NCBI GenBank assembly: GCA_039619475.1
Contig: CM077115.1
Span: 134,986,172 to 135,050,171, forward strand
Length of the DNA stretch: 64,000 nucleotides
Direction: 5' to 3'
Source of the DNA: Icerya purchasi
Lineage: Eukaryota; Arthropoda; Insecta; Hemiptera; Monophlebidae
In this document: positions 12,201 through 26,000 of the stretch, piece after piece
How positions within the stretch are numbered: position 1 is the stretch's first letter
Layout: each line of letters opens with the position of its first letter
Program-made: the position numbers and the translations under genes
The notes under the pieces: generated by a model
Told to the model about the DNA's origin: nothing
Database searches by the model: none
Seen by the model: only the letters and a program-made list of their open reading frames with translations

Positions 12201-15200
12201 AATGATTCAAATTTTAAATTGTAATGGTATTTAAAAATCGTATTATGAAATCAAATCTGCAGGATGAAATTGTTTATAGTGTTATATTTCTTTAAAATTA
12301 CGTCTGTTCTGGACAATAGCTGTTATTGAGAATAATTTAACGGGTAATTAATTAACTGCCTTACTAAATTAAGAAGAATTGTTTACTTATTAATTATGCA
12401 AATCATCAAAAAATCTATTTTTAAAGCAATTTAAATTCGAATAATTATATTATACGTTGGTGTAATTATTCCGCATATTCCGATTCCAATATATTCTTCA
12501 TTGAATCGGGAACAGAAATACGATGCAAAGATTAATCCGAGGATTATTCTGAAACGAATAGGAATAACCCAATATCTAAATATAATCAGATTATTTGCTT
12601 CACTAGAATGAATCATTATAATGGAAGAAGTAGTTGATGCAAGAAAGGAAAAAATTAAATTGTATTATTGAGTAAAAATTAACAATTCGTGTAGATTTTT
12701 CTCACGTTTCGAAAGAGTTCGAAGTTGTTAAAAATTGTTTGGATATCGAAAGTTATGTGCACGGTGAGCACTGAAAGGGAACTTATCGTATTTCAAATTG
12801 CTATTGTAGCTAAACAAATGGAGCGGGAGGAGCCAGATTTTAGCTGGTGATAGTCTAGTCCATCAAGTTTTGGTTAACAGTGGTGTTTAGCAAGAACGTA
12901 AAACATCGCGAGTATGCGGTAGAGTCGCTACTTGTTTGTGCCTATGGGTTAAACACTTCTGCGAAATAGGAAGACCGCTAATAAAATATAACCTCTGGGG
13001 ACTGTGAAGAAGGTTAGAACACCACAAAACATCTGGTGTGTCCCTCTATGGAACAGTTCATAAAGATCGGAAGCACACTGACAGTTAGAAATTTAAGTAA
13101 CATAACCGTGCCATGTATTCTCCATGAGGACGTACATTTTCAACCATATAAAATGTTAATGACCCAAAAACTGCTGCCTACAAATCACGCTACTCGATTA
13201 CAGTTTTGCGAACGCGTACTCCAAGAAATCAAAGATATGGAATTGCCTCTAAACCGCGTTTTTTTACAGACGGGCGCATTTTTATTTGCACGATGACGTT
13301 AATAATCGAAATATCCGTTATTACAGCGTAATCGGCCCATACTTCTTTTCGAAGAGACGGTAAGCGGTATTAGCAGATGTTGGAAAAGAGTTTTTTGTGG
13401 CTGCGCGGTTGGTGCCACGTACTACACGGCGACAAAAACCATGCAGTTGCTGCGAAAACATTTAGACAACCGCATAATCTCACGCGGAGCCGATCTGACA
13501 TTGACGGATGTGTCACGTTGTGACTTATTTTTTATGGGTGTATCTGAAGTCGAAGGTGTATATCAATAAATCACAGGACCTAGTGGAACTTCAGGAGATT
13601 ATAGAACGAGAAACAGCCCAAATTCCCGTCGCCATGCTCAAAAAAGTGATCGCAAACTTCAAGAAGCGGATCGAGGATGCTGTTAAAAATAGAGGTGGTA
13701 ATTTGAGTGATATTGTTTTTAAAATGAAATAATTTTGTAATACGTATTTATTTAGAATAAAAATTGATAAAATTTCACGTCTTTTTGCAGAAAAAAAAAT
13801 TCTCTACACTAATTTGTTCCCAAGTTATGGCGATTTGAAATACGATAGGTTCTTGTGCCATACTCTGTATATAAATGTCAAATCACCTTAAAACCGGAAA
13901 GCTCGAATCCTTTTTAAACTTCCATACGGCTCCAGCGTAAGAAAATGTTTCTTTTTTAAATTGCCGTCTGTGATAAGACTTAGATCAGTCTCACTGCATC
14001 AGAAAAGAAAATTAATTCGAAGTGAAGAAAGAGAGTTATCCAGAGTACCTTTAATTAGCTCTAGATGTAAACGACAGCTGCTTATTCCGCGAGTATTAAT
14101 AAGTCAATTCGTAGGTGGGACAATTGTTTAAATAGAGAGGTAGATAGTACGTAAAAAAATAAAAAAAAGTTTATTTTACTACTGTAGCTTTGGAATAACT
14201 TTTTAACCGCTTCACGATGTGTAAGAGCGCTTCATTAGCCTATTTTTTATTATCCGTCTTTCATATTTTTATACATTAAATTTATGTAACTATTAAATAT
14301 AATGAAATCTAATAGAATGCAGATGTATATGAGTTTATTAAAAATAATAAAATAGACATATAGAAATATATATATATATAGAATAAATGGATCGGATAAA
14401 TCTATTCGATATCTGAAATACGGAGCGAAGAAAAAAATTAATAAAAACTATAAATACGTACCGTAATATATATTCGGTTGCACATTGGAATTGGGTATGC
14501 GAAACGGTACTGTTGCTACCGTTATCGGAAAGTGCATTTGTAAATCATCACCTTTTTTATCAAACTCCAGACTTACCTTAAAATAACGAAATATATAAAT
14601 ATGGCTTGTCATGTAACGCGGTATAATTAAGAAAATATTCTATATATTATGTTCAAGGTAAATGCTTTGAAGTGCGAAAACTGCTTACCCTGAGCACGTA
14701 ATATATATGGATAAGGCGGCAAGATCCTAAAATTGATGGTGGCATTACCGGCAATACCAGACTCTCTGAAGAGTCCCATTTGGTTTGTGTATTTGGCTTT
14801 ACCCAGTCGCCCGTCAGTTCCAGTACCAGGTGACTAACTTCTTTCGTCAGACCGAGTACACTTCTTGGAATAATATACTCTACGTGCTGCGATAAAGACG
14901 AAAGCAAAATATTAATGTCTATTGGTAAATTCAACCTATCTTATTGGGTAAGTTAAATTATTTGCAATTAATCACGAATAAACGAGTGTCGGGTAAACTA
15001 ATTTTTACATTGCCTCATACGCAATAATATAAAACTTATTTTAATGAAATTGTTTCAATCTTATGTATGAAAATATTAATTCAATTACACGCGTTTCTTA
15101 ATTAATCTGTGGTAGTCGGTTAAGGAAGGGAGGTGTAAGTGTCATAAATATATTAGTAAATGAGATATTCCTTTGCCGAGTAAATTAATTTTTTTTTAAG

Positions 15201-18200
15201 ATGAAGGTGTATCACCTTGATATATTATTGTTAGAAGTAATTTATTGTAAAAAAAAAAAAAGTACCTGTTTAATAAACGTTTTATTAGTGTAAAATAATA
15301 CAGTTTTGCATATACCTAATTAATCACAGTCGACATTAGGCGCCTTTATTCTGTTAGCACCGAAATATAGCCTATACCGAACACAGTTTTTTTGTAATCA
15401 TTTTTGTGTCATTTGCCGATGTAAGTTTTATTATAAATGTTTACACTAAAGATGTAGTAAACTGTATAACTGCAAATATATATGCATGTATCTGTGAGTC
15501 AATTTTTCTTATATATATATATGTATACGTATATGTATATAGATGAAAGTACTGAGAACATTTATTTCTCTTTGGCACGTATGAAACGAGCGAGCAGTCA
15601 TCTGGAAATGCAAACAGAGAGGATCATACAGTCTCGGATTTTTTATCAGTAAACTGAGGAGGTATTTCCTTTTTTATTTTTTCTACCGGTCAGAGTGGTA
15701 CGGGGTTTCAAAACAAATTCATGGCTAATGAATAGCTCGTGTAGTAACTATTTGTGGTCAGATTTCTTTTAGAATTTTTAATTAGTTCTAAAAGTCTTTT
15801 GACCGCATCTGATTGGATGCACGGTGTGAATCAGATTTTTCTTTTCCGTAGTACAATTCAAAGTTGTAAGTAGAAAATATTTCGCTGTCACACAAATCAT
15901 ATATTTTTAGACCATACTTTTGCAGGCTTATTGCTAATGTATTGGATGAAGCCGCAATGCGCTGGAAATAGATGTAACATGTCATCGATCTTAACGTATT
16001 CAGACGAGTTATAATTCTTTTTGCAAGGAACCCGGGTAATTTCTCACAAAAGTCTTTTTAAAGGCCGCCGATTCGTCAATTTTTACTCGGTCTTCTCTTG
16101 TTACGATCGTAAACAGAAATAAAAAACGTCTGTGACTAAAAGCAGCTCGTAATAGTAAGATATAAAACCCCTCATTTTTTCACATATCTTTTACATTTGC
16201 TTGGCTACTTTTTTAACAGCTAATAAGTAAAACTCCGATTACTGCCATAATTTCAGCTCGCGTAGCATATTTACAATCTTTTGTTCTCTGCTATATCTAA
16301 CTGTCACTTTCTTATGTTCGACGAACTGGTGATTATACCGAACTATGTCATCAATCATACGAGGCCGTTATAAATCCGGAAAATATGTATCTGGTTCACT
16401 TGATAATCCCTGCCAATCTTGTCGGGCCTGGTAAAATTTGAATGATACGTCTTAATTTTATTTTATGAAGCAAGATAAGCGACTCACTTATCCATAAAGT
16501 TTCAGTATTTTTACGAATAAAAAAGTGTAATCTGAATATATTTCACATTCCATACCTCGTTCAACATTTCCTTCACATCCTTTTCACAAGATTGTTCTCA
16601 GGTGCTGTCATGGTCTTCTTCATGAATAGATTTACTTTCTCCCTCACTTTTGTTTTGTCAAACCATGCTGTAATAAAAAAAAAAAAAAATCCTCACTTCT
16701 GTTGAAAAAATCTGCCAGCTCCTCATTCGACTCAGTGTGAAAATCTTGTAAAAGTTCGGTGATTTTATTTTGTTGGTATAATTTTCGAAATCTAGTGAAA
16801 AACATCCAATAAATAAAACCAACTCAAACTATTATGGCCAGTATAAATTACAGCAACAGAAGACAGATTATGTAGATAATAGTTCGGTAAATAAAACAAT
16901 TTCAACGTAATGGGAAAATGTAAAAAAAAGTGTTCGGTGTTTATATTTAAAACACGGAAACATAATTTACGAAAGAATTACCTTTATTATGGCAACAAAT
17001 TAACGGAGAATATTACTTTATAAATTAGGTAATAAAAATGAAAAATTAATCTGAAAAATTTTAGTTAAATTTCAAGGTGCTTGTAGTTTTTGAGAACGAG
17101 TGACGTTCAGAAGAAAGTTTACCTGAATTAATCTAACTTTTAGTCTCACATTATTTTCTCCTTGATTATCAATGGTTGCTTTAAGTCTGATTGATTCTCC
17201 GCAAACATAAGCTGATCGTTCTAGTTGTGTTCGTAAAGCAATCGGTCCTTTTTTACAGCATAAGCAGCAAGTCGTCTTTTTATCTTGACCAACCATCGGT
17301 TTCTAAGTATGCATAAAATTAATTAAATTAAATTAATCAGTTAATTCCAAAACTTGAAAATTAATTTTTACGCGAGGGTGCTCTTTACCTTATATATAGT
17401 TCCAGTCGATCATCATCAAATTATAATTAATTTATAATTACTTTTTATTACATTGCATAAAACCCGCAAATGCGCAATTTGGAATGAATATATAATACAA
17501 ATTAATAATATTTTTTTAATAATAATAAATACAAAAAGTATATAATAATATTAAAGGACGGTTTAATTCAAGTTTATAAGTTTTGTAAGTACATAAACGC
17601 GTGATTATGGACATATGTCAACCATACTTACGTTCGTACATGTACATACATGAATCACATACAGGCTATGCATCGCTAGTTTGATACATATTTTTAGCAT
17701 CCACTTCGCATAAACATACACACACTATTTTCACATCTGCGCACAAGAACACACACATACACATACATACCAAACCCTTATTCTTTCATACATACATACT
17801 TCCCTGCAACGTCGTATAAGTATGAAATAAGTAACACAAAACAAAGTATATCGAAACTGCTCGCCTAACCTCGATGCAATGAAAATAAATGTATCAATAA
17901 TAAATTGAAAAATATTCAAAATAATTAATATAGAAATCTAGATTGAAGTGACGAATTAGAAGTACAAAAAAATACAGCTCTCTCCCCCCCCCGCCTTTTC
18001 TTTATGTTAATGTAATTTCAGAAACTCTTTTTCATTTATTTCCTCGTTATCTGTTCATCTAATCTTTTCTCTCTTAATTTGCATACATCTTTAACACGAA
18101 ATATTTTCTTTTCTTTTTTTTTTTGAGCTTTTTCCTGCAATTCTATCTTTGTACTCTTCAAAAAAAAAAAAAAAATACAAATGTTTTGCTTCTCCTCTTC

Positions 18201-21200
18201 AAATAAAGGATCGTTTACTATCGTCGATAGAGCATGTAAGGTTTTTAATATGTTTTTTAAACACTTAACTCTTTCGTTGTCAAATTTATAATACTGCTGT
18301 GTAAAATGTTCAGCCGATCCTTTCAACTTATATTCTATACTATATCGCTATCTAAAATTTCTGTTTTTTTTTAAATTACGGGCGTATGGTGGTGCCCCAC
18401 CGCGAGCCTGCACATCATAATTAGTTTTATGTCGTACTCCGTGAACTATGTTTTAAGGCTGATCTCTCCTTGTAATCAGTGGTTTTTCCCCTTGTAAACA
18501 CTGATATTTTTATATTCTGCATTTTGGTTCTTGTCCATTCGTTCTCTAATGAGTAGAACATATTCATTCCAATTTACTTTAATAGTTTTAATTACAGTTT
18601 CTGGAGTTCCGGTTAATGCGTTAACTATTTTATTCCCATGTATCCTCACATGAGCTAGCACCTAATTATTTATCACTGCCGTATTCTGATTAATTTAAAT
18701 CTAGTGGCCAGTTTCATAATCTTAATTTCAGTGATGTACATTTTGTTCATCTTTTTTTCCAGTTTTGTTACTATTGTCTGTAAATCTGTTAGGATTAGAC
18801 ATTTAGATTTTTCGATTTTCGAATGTAATACAGTGCCATAAAATGAATCCATATCTCCACCATAAACGAGGAGCCAGTTTAAGATAACTGCCATACTCTC
18901 GATATTCTTTTATACACTTAATAGAATTTCGCCGTCTGAATTCTCTCTATTCTATTGGTTGTTTATGATTTCATAAATATTATAATACGTATGGATTTTC
19001 TCGTCAAACTGTACATTATTTATATGATTGTTTATAATTCTTTCATTCAATATTTATCGGGGCCCACGCTCAATACTTAAGATGTACGTTCTATGTTGAG
19101 ATTTTAAATTACGAAAACTCTGTGCACAAATGCCTTTAGTAAATTATTTAAGATTAAATGTATGTATCAAAAGAACACTTATTAATGTCAGATTTAATAT
19201 GTCTTACTATGAAATAGTCTTCACGGTAAATTTAAACTTCTAAGAGATATGTGTATTTGTTATAAAATTATTAATTTGCCAACGATTTCATAGCTTTTTC
19301 AGTTTATCTTTTAATAAATTAAGAATAAAACAATTAAACGCTCGTATTATAAACAGATTGTATTATAATATAGAATTTTTTAGATGGCGGAACTTAACTC
19401 TAACTGCTTGAGTCGATTTGATTATCCTGTCTGTACAGAAAATGTGAAAATAACTCTTATTGTTTAAAACCAAATTTAATAAATCGACCGTAAGGATATG
19501 AAATTAAACTAAAGAAAAATGAACTGTTGAAATATAATGCGAATAAAAATAGATTGATCGGGACCCACATACTGTGTAATTCCTATTACGTGGGAAAGAC
19601 AGTGATCGTCTAAAAGAAAGCAAAGCAGCTGCCATACGAGATATATCGACTGTGTTGAATTTAAATTTACCAGTAATTTACAAGCCAAGTTGAAGAATAA
19701 CTTTTCTCATGCAAAGGATGCATGAATTTCACACAATATATCCACTAAAATCTGCAAAATATGGAGTATAATGAGTGTTAGCGTTAAAAGCGCCAACTAA
19801 AAAATCTTCATTTAATTTATTGATTGATCGTATAAGTAATATTTATATTTTTGTTGTATTTTATTGTTTATTATAATTTGATGTTAGTTAACCACGCTGA
19901 TAAGGTTTGTTGCCTGTTGTTATGCTTCCTTATCTATCGCATCGTTAATTAACCGACATAGAATGTTACTTTAATAATGTCGTGATTGTTCGTTTGCTTT
20001 CGTTTGATTCGATAGAAAACAAACGTCGCGTTTATTTTGTTCAAAATTCCGTTTTTCGTAAAATTCGCTTATTTATTCGTGTTTATTATTCTTTTCCTCG
20101 TTGTATGTTCATCCTAGTTTCCCCTTATCTCTTTCATTCGTGCTACTCCCTTTCAATTATTCTATCGAAATTCTGGAAAAGTCCTGTTCAGGGTTGCTCG
20201 TTAAGTGCAGCATTCTTAATGATTTTCGTTTCGTCGCTAACATTTTCGGTTGTCCGGGCCGGATGCCACATATAAATCAGTTGTGAGATTCCGTTCAAAA
20301 AAAAAACAAAAAAACAAGTAAATACTAGGAGCGTTCAATAAGTAATGTAACACGGCTTGTTTCGCAGCCGCTGTTTGGTACAATTCAGTGAAATTTATGT
20401 GGGAGGTACAGGAGGGAAACGCGAACAAAATGCCGTTTGCCGCGTTCTGATCTGACCAGTAGAACTTCTGTACGCACGTGTGAAATATCTCAGTGAACGT
20501 TACCATCCCGGCGAGTTGCGAGATACGCGTGGTCATCAAATTTCTAACAGGTGAAGGAGTTGCAGGTGCATAAATTTATCGCTGATTGTGCGCACTATAC
20601 GGTGCAAACAACGTTGTGACGCGTAATGGATCACGCGATGTTTAAAGAAGGAAGAACGAACACTCACGACGATGCACGAAGCGGCCGGCTGAGTACTGCA
20701 TTGACGAGCGATACGATTGCATGTGTACAACAACTTTTGCAAGAGAATAAAAGGTATACGGTCAATGATTTGCATCATTTAATGCTCAAACGTCACCTAA
20801 TAGAATAGACGATTGCAATTGTACAATTATCTATATGTATAGTCTTAAGCCAAGAGCTGAATCTAGGAAAACGCAGTGTTATCGCAAACTTAAAATTAAT
20901 TAAGTTATTTGAAAGTGGAATGAATGAAACTTATAACATTGTAGATTTAAATAGAACGTATTAGAATTTTATTTAATTCAATCATTTGACTTCTAGGGTT
21001 TTTTTTTATTTGTTGCCTCGGCACAACTCTGATTCAGGTGCTTTTAAATAACTCAAACTTTATCGTGCATCAAAAGCTGCCCATAAATGCACAAACTACG
21101 TTTGGAATATCCTAGATATTTAAATTTCATAGCTCTCTGAATACATACTTTGTCCTCATGTATTTTGGGGGGCTTCCCTGATGGGGTAGTTATATATCGA

Positions 21201-22965
21201 GTTTTTGCAAAAGAAATTTGTAATCCTGCCTTTTCTGCTTCTTCTTTTAACATATATCTATTTTCTTTTATATTATCTAACAAAATTGCTAGATCGTCTC
21301 CAAAAGCTAGACAATCAATTGCTATGTCATTAACGCTTCTTCCTAATCTGATCTACTGAATAATACCTTCTTTTGCTGTTCTACTTCTCCATTCCCTAAT
21401 TATCTTTTCTAGTACACAGTTGAATAGTAACGGTGTGATAGCTCTTGTCTTACTCCTGTTTTAATATCGAATGGTTTTGATACTTCTATTTTTTTTTTTT
21501 TTTTTTCATTATTTTTAACGGTTTATTGTGTGATGTTATTACCGGAATATCAAATTTGAAAAAATTTTGAAATTATTTTGATTCTACTACTTTTTTCTTT
21601 CGCGATAAGTATAACCAGTTAGCCTTGTTTGCGTTTGAACGAAATTTTCTCGAATAATTTGTCTCCTTCAAATAGTCTGGTATTCTTGAATTTTTTAACA
21701 TCGTTCTCGTTATTTATGTATATTCGACATTTTTTAAAGACATTCAGAAAAACGTTTAGCGAGTTTTTGAAAATTGTCGTGTTTAATTAAGGAAGGAACA
21801 TGAATCGTTCGAACATTGAAATCATATCTGTCTGGTTTGAAATTAAGAGTATCCAGTGTTTTCAACTTGGATCTTCCATCGTGCTCATTTTTCTAAAAAG
21901 ATCGTTCTTCCTTGGCTATGATTTTGTATTGTTTCTTATCTGTTACTTGTTCCTAGTTATTTTTAAGCCTAATTTATTTTTGAAAATTGCTTCGAACAGT
22001 CGATGATAATGTTTATTAAAGGCATTATTGAAAGATTTATTGCTTTGTTAACTTTTCGTTTAGAACGTAAATACTCACTACTTTTCATTGGTAGTCCTGA
22101 AGTTTTAAAATGCGTAAATGCAAAGTTTATTTACATGGTGTTAAAATTTTCTGTACGTTAAACTGGGATTATCTGTTGCGAATGTGTTTTTAGTTAAGTG
22201 AAGCTTATTATTATTTTTGATATTATTAATTTGCTTGGATTAATTCCGAACTTACAGATCAATTAAAGTGTAAATATAAAATCAATTTAAAAAATAGATT
22301 AATGCAATTGTAACTTTCGTTTTAAATGTTTGTGAAACGCATGAGAATACACTTTAACCGAATGTAGATGCATAACCTGTTTTTGTTAAAATTTATAAAT
22401 ATGAAATAAATAAATTCTTTAATAACAAACAAAAATAAAAATAAAATAATTTATTTTAATAAATTAAAATAAACACCTTATTTTGAAAGTATATTATTTT
22501 ATACTTATTTTTGTTTGTTATTAAGGAATTTATTTATTTCATATTTATAAATTTTAACAAAAACAGGTTATGCATCTACATTCGGTTAAAGTGTATTCTC
22601 ATGCGTTTCACAAACATTTAAAACGAAAGTTACAATTGCATTAGTCTATTTTTTAATTTTGAAAGATTTTAGTTTGCGTAATATTTCGAAGTCGTGCTAT
22701 GTAAATATCGCGTGAATAAAATTTTTTTATTTAACACGCGGTAAATAGGAGAATCGTTAAATTTACCCTTTTTATCAAGCCCAAAATGCAGGTTTGATAC
22801 CACTAACACGAACACTGTTTGCCTCCATTTCTTCCTTCAGTCAATTTTTAGACCCTAAACTCCCCTAATTCGTGAATTTCATCATAATCGTTATAGTCGT
22901 TCCCAAGAAACCAATTAAACATATGTATGTATATATATATATATTTATATTTATATTTATATTTA

Positions 22966-23018
<53 letters not shown>

Positions 23019-26000
23019 GCCTAAAACTAATTATTATTTAAAAAACAATTATCAATAACGGACTTTAAATTTTTTTTTAAACGGTTAACCGATAATTGTG
23101 AACTCTTACCAAATATTGTTCTTCCATACAATCAATGTGAGGTCCGATGATTGTGAAATACTTGGTGCCTCGTGGTGGAGAAGCGTACGGTATGTCTAGT
23201 GTAACCTGTAATAGAAATAATTTTTCTAAATGTTAAACAGTGACGAACGTATTATTATTTTCTTTTAATAACGGGTTTGTCAGAGAGGACATTAGCCCAA
23301 GAAGTGGAAAGGAGAAAAAAAGAAATTTATATTCTTATGTTCTTAGGGGACAGAGGATAAAAATAACTTAAGGCAAGAATAACTGAAGCAGAGGGAAGTG
23401 AGAGAATACAAATAGCATCAATAAGGGGAGTAGTAGGGATATAAAGTTTTAACTGCGAAGAAGAATAGGACGCTTGTTCAGCAGAGAAGGATGTGTACAT
23501 TCAAATAAAATGTGATCAGCATCGCAAGGAAAGTATATATGAACGGTGATGAAAAAGACAAAATGGAGTAGATACAGATGGAAACCGAAAAAGTGATGTA
23601 GGAAGGTGACTAAAAGCGAAGGTGACAAATAGCAGTGTGATTATTGTAGAGTATTTAAAAGATAGTAAGTATCAAGAAAACCATGGATAAAGTTGAAGAG
23701 ATGTCTGAACAGGTAAAAGGAAGCAAGATTAGAAAATGAAAAAGAATAGGAGTTAAGCCATAATTTGGAATGAGTCAATTAAGGAAAGAAGAGCGATATT
23801 ATGGGCTGAAAATCAGCCTTCAACACCCGAATGACGAGGAATCCAGAAAAGATCGATCTCGATCGAGTGGAGGAGGAAAAGTTCATGAATATGAGAAGTA
23901 TTACATAATCGAAAGAGGGGGCAGGAAGAGGTAGCTTGCAGAATATTTTTAGAATCCGAGATTATATGAGCACTTTTTATGGAAACTCAGTGATAAGAAA
24001 CAAAAAGAACAGCGCGTGGAATTGCAATAGATTCCGCATAGAAAATTGAACAAAAGGAGGAGGGGAGCTTAAAAGATTCAGAATATAGTTCAAAGCGGGA
24101 CAAAAAAGGCAAAACCAACTCCATTTGGACTTTTGAAATCGTCAGTATAGATAATGATGTATGTAAGGAAGAGAAATCAACGTTAGCGACATGTTGAGGA
24201 ACAGATTTGAGAACAAAACCGGTAAAGAAAGACATTTCATAGGATGAAGGAAAATGGAAAAACTATAAAGAGAGAAATAAGAAAGTTTTTATCATGGCTG
24301 GAAATAAAAGGTGAAAATTGAAGAAGGCGAACGAAAATCAGAGTTAAAATTGGAGTTTTATTAGAAGTAAATCGTCATTTATGGAGGATAAAGGAAGAAA
24401 GAAAATGAAGCGGAATAGGCAAGAGCGTAATAATCAAAAAACTAGAACCCAAATAGGATCTACGAATAATAAGAAGAGGAATATGGGATTCAGCAAGGAT
24501 AGGCGGAACTGGGGTAGATCTCGGGGCGCTGAGACAGAGACGAAGACAGGTATTTTGAATGCGGTCTAATTTTTTAAGGTATTATTAGAGAAATAAACCT
24601 GAAATTTTTTAAAAACTTTCCATTTAACAGCGTCTTTTTCGGCAAACTAACATCGTTTTACGGCGTTATAATTGAAGTGAAAAAGGCGTCAAACAGTAAA
24701 AAAAAACGCGGTAAAAATAGATAAAACACCATTCATAGCATCAGAACGAAGTTAAAAACATCAAATTTTATCACTGATGAAAATTGCTGATATACATTTT
24801 TTCAACTATTGCTATCCGAATGGAAGCAATCATTTGCATTTCTCTTTCATTACCGCCTTCCTCGATGCACTTTGCAATAGCGACTGCAGCAAATTCGAAT
24901 TTACAGAAATAAAAAGTAGTGGAGATTAATAAATATCTATATTTGTAAATCTTTACATTTAGAAAACGTTCTCAGCTTTTATTGGAATGCAAAGAAGGAT
25001 TCACTTTTAACGTCGAGAAATTTAATAAAGTTTTCTTCTTTTACCAAAGATGATTTAGACAGAGTAAACAAATTCGACTAAAAAAAAAACGGAATAAGAC
25101 AAGGAGATGCGCTGTCCCTGAAATTGTTCACAGCCGCACTTCAAGACAGTATTGGAACGATTAAGTGGTTAAATGCAGGTATAAACAGTTAACACACCTC
25201 TTATACGCGGACGACATTGTACTATTTGCAAAAATAGCTTGAAAGAATTACAAGGAATGATACTGACAGTCAGTGATAAATGCGTAGAAATAGGACTTAA
25301 AATAAAAATATAAATAAAACCAAATATATGTTCAATGAATTTATAATGGATAAATACAGCGTGTGACATTACATATAAACACACAGAAACTGGAAATGGT
25401 AGATAAATTGATTTATTTAGGACAACTAATTAAAGGAAATAACGATTCAGAAGGTGAAATATCCGGAAGAATATAATTAACCAAAACTTAAGAATATCCT
25501 TACAGACACTACACAACACCCCTAAGTCTGAAAAAAAGAGTGTTGACCGGTGTGTTCTGTCAGTTTTAACATATGCTAGTGAAACATGAGGGTATTAACC
25601 AAAAAAAAAAAAAAAAAATGAAACAAAAAATAAGAATTAATCAACGAAAAATGGAAATGTCTATGTTTGGGATTACTTTGAAGGACAAATGGACGAAGAG
25701 GCGTATCCGAGAAACAACGGAAGTGACAAATGCAGTATATATCATTAAAAATAGTAAATGGAGATTTATGGACATGTGGCTAGAGACGAAGAGCGCTGGA
25801 TAAGTGTGGCAACATCATGTAAACCTGATGGCAAACGACCCTTAGGACGACCGAGAATACGATGGGCAGATGCAATTCGAAAATTCAGAGCAAACTGGAG
25901 GAAAGAAGCACAAGATCGCAGCGTTTGGAAAAAATTGGGGAAGGCTTTCGGTCCAGCAGTGTATTGATAATGGCTAAAGAAGAAGAAGATTTAAACAGAG

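Noticed and set aside
17072..17296. Methionine-initiated ORF MVGQDKK... as a separate small gene
   Set aside because: It is an internal exon of the arrestin-like gene; the frame continues upstream through an acceptor to Lys-Pro and the previous exon.
17731..17919. Val/Cys-rich ORF
   Set aside because: Arises from CA/CATA repeats.
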